A DNA stretch of 64,000 nt. Source: Sphingomonas sp. PAMC 26605. GTDB taxonomy: Bacteria > Pseudomonadota > Alphaproteobacteria > Sphingomonadales > Sphingomonadaceae. The translations under genes and the position numbers were made by a program. A model generated the notes under the pieces. The model was not told the origin of the DNA. It was given only the letters and a program-made list of their open reading frames with translations, and did not search any database. Each line of letters opens with the position of its first letter. The first letter of the stretch is position 1. The stretch spans positions 2,476,314 to 2,540,313 of the forward strand of contig NZ_JH584241.1 in the NCBI RefSeq assembly GCF_000241485.1, given 5' to 3'. Positions 63,187 to 64,000 of the stretch are shown piece after piece.

Positions 63187-64000
63187 ATGCGAGCATTGCT
63201 GTCGCTATTAGCTGGCGCGAGTCTGTTGGTCGGCGCGGCACCGCCGCCCGACACCGTGCCGTTGCCCGTGTCGGTGCGCGTCGCGGCAGATCGCCCCGTC
63301 GCGCCGCTGCCGCCGATCTGGCGCTTCTTTGGTGCCGACGAACCGAACTACGCGACCGCGCCCGATGGCGCCAAGCTGCTGCTCGAACTCGGTCAGTTGC
63401 GACCCGACTCGGTCTATTTCCGCGCGCACAATCTGCTGACGAGCGGCGATGGCACCGCCGATTTCAAATGGGGCAGCACCAACATCTATACCGAGCGGGA
63501 CGGCAAACCGGTCTATGACTGGCACATCGTCGACCGAATCCTCGACACCTATCGCGCGCGCGGGCTGCATCCCTATCTCGAGCTCGGCTTCATGCCGCAG
63601 GCATTGTCCTCGGCGCCTGCCGACGTTCCGTATCGCCGGCCATGGGCCGCGGACGGGCCCAAGGGCAATGGCACGGGCGGCTGGAACTATCCGCCGCGCG
63701 ACTACGCCAAATGGGGTGAACTGATCTATCAATTCACCCGCCACAGCGTCGCGCGCTACGGCCGCGCCGAGGTCGACCGCTGGTATTTCGAGGTATGGAA
63801 CGAGCCCAATCTCGATTTCTACTGGTCGGGCGATCCGCAGCAATTCTACCGGCTGCACGACGTGGCGATCGCCGCCGTGCGCCGCGCCTTGCCGAGCGCG
63901 CGCGTCGGCGGCCCCGACGTCGCGGGATCGGGCGACGCGTTCATGGACGGCTTCCTGAAGCACGTCACCACGGGCACGAACTTCGCCACGGGCAAGACCG
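63187..64000 (+). CDS. GH39 beta-xylosidase, N-terminal 271 codons (cut by window end)
   Basis: The frame from ATG 63187 stays open to the window end, so the C-terminus is missing. A signal peptide (RALLSLLAGASLLVGAAPP) is followed by the GH39 barrel: RAHNLLTSGDGTADFKWGSTNIYTE, LELGFMPQALSS, and FEVWNEPNLDFYWSG with the acid/base Glu206. The second catalytic glutamate lies beyond the window. GH39 enzymes hydrolyse xylosides from the non-reducing end, complementing the GH8 enzyme that works at the reducing end. Confidence 0.9.
   Translation, partial: MRALLSLLAGASLLVGAAPPPDTVPLPVSVRVAADRPVAPLPPIWRFFGADEPNYATAPDGAKLLLELGQLRPDSVYFRAHNLLTSGDGTADFKWGSTNIYTERDGKPVYDWHIVDRILDTYRARGLHPYLELGFMPQALSSAPADVPYRRPWAADGPKGNGTGGWNYPPRDYAKWGELIYQFTRHSVARYGRAEVDRWYFEVWNEPNLDFYWSGDPQQFYRLHDVAIAAVRRALPSARVGGPDVAGSGDAFMDGFLKHVTTGTNFATGKT

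Overview
This 64-kb window is high-GC chromosomal DNA from an alphaproteobacterium, most likely a sphingomonad (Sphingomonas or a close relative). The evidence is the gene order lapA-pyrF-trpF-trpB-trpA-accD, a Ros/MucR zinc-finger regulator, a TonB-dependent receptor, many GTG starts, ATGA/GTGA-coupled genes, and dispersed palindromic repeats. I saw no rRNA, tRNA, CRISPR array, prophage or insertion sequence. The genus is inferred; the gene content is read from the sequence.

Layout. (1) 0-9 kb, minus strand: biosynthesis operon (LapA-like protein, pyrF, a VOC protein, trpF, trpB, a DUF559 nuclease cassette, trpA, accD), then an endonuclease/exonuclease/phosphatase-fold protein coupled to a large patatin-like lipase. 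(2) 9-32 kb: a molybdenum island. It carries a MucR-like regulator, moaC, moeA, modABC, a YdeP/FdhF-type molybdopterin oxidoreductase, fdhD, mobA, a second moeA, a TonB-dependent receptor, moaD, moaE, one paoABC-like aldehyde/xanthine oxidoreductase operon on plus, and a second, Tat-targeted paoABC-like operon on minus followed by moaA and xdhC. Molybdate uptake, most of molybdenum-cofactor synthesis, cofactor maturation and three molybdoenzymes therefore lie side by side. A Mo-box-like inverted repeat sits at the promoter of the TonB receptor. This is the most interesting signal in the window, because it suggests molybdenum-responsive outer-membrane uptake.

(3) 32-38 kb: a divergent Mfd-like helicase, a small conserved-looking protein, a Bcr/CflA-type MFS exporter and an XRE/MmyB regulator. 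(4) 38-46 kb: a redox/efflux neighbourhood with an NAD-dependent epimerase/reductase, three sugar-efflux-type or drug MFS/AKR genes, two LysR regulators converging tail to tail, and an EthD-like protein. (5) 46-53 kb: a phosphodiesterase-type lipoprotein with a small exported partner, an ohr/ohrR peroxide-defence pair with an operator, a GGDEF-EAL protein, a dinucleotide-binding reductase and a variant SRAP (YedK/HMCES) protein. (6) 53-58 kb: a heavy-metal RND pump and its outer-membrane channel, with no membrane-fusion gene. (7) 58-64 kb: a xylan/oligoxyloside degradation cluster (exported esterase, GH8 exo-oligoxylanase, sialate-type acetylesterase, GH39 beta-xylosidase cut by the window end).

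Repeats. Three 94-96 bp palindromic elements occupy three convergent gene junctions. A different short hairpin flanks the DUF559 cassette inside the trp operon, and a 164-bp inverted repeat lies between trpB and trpF.
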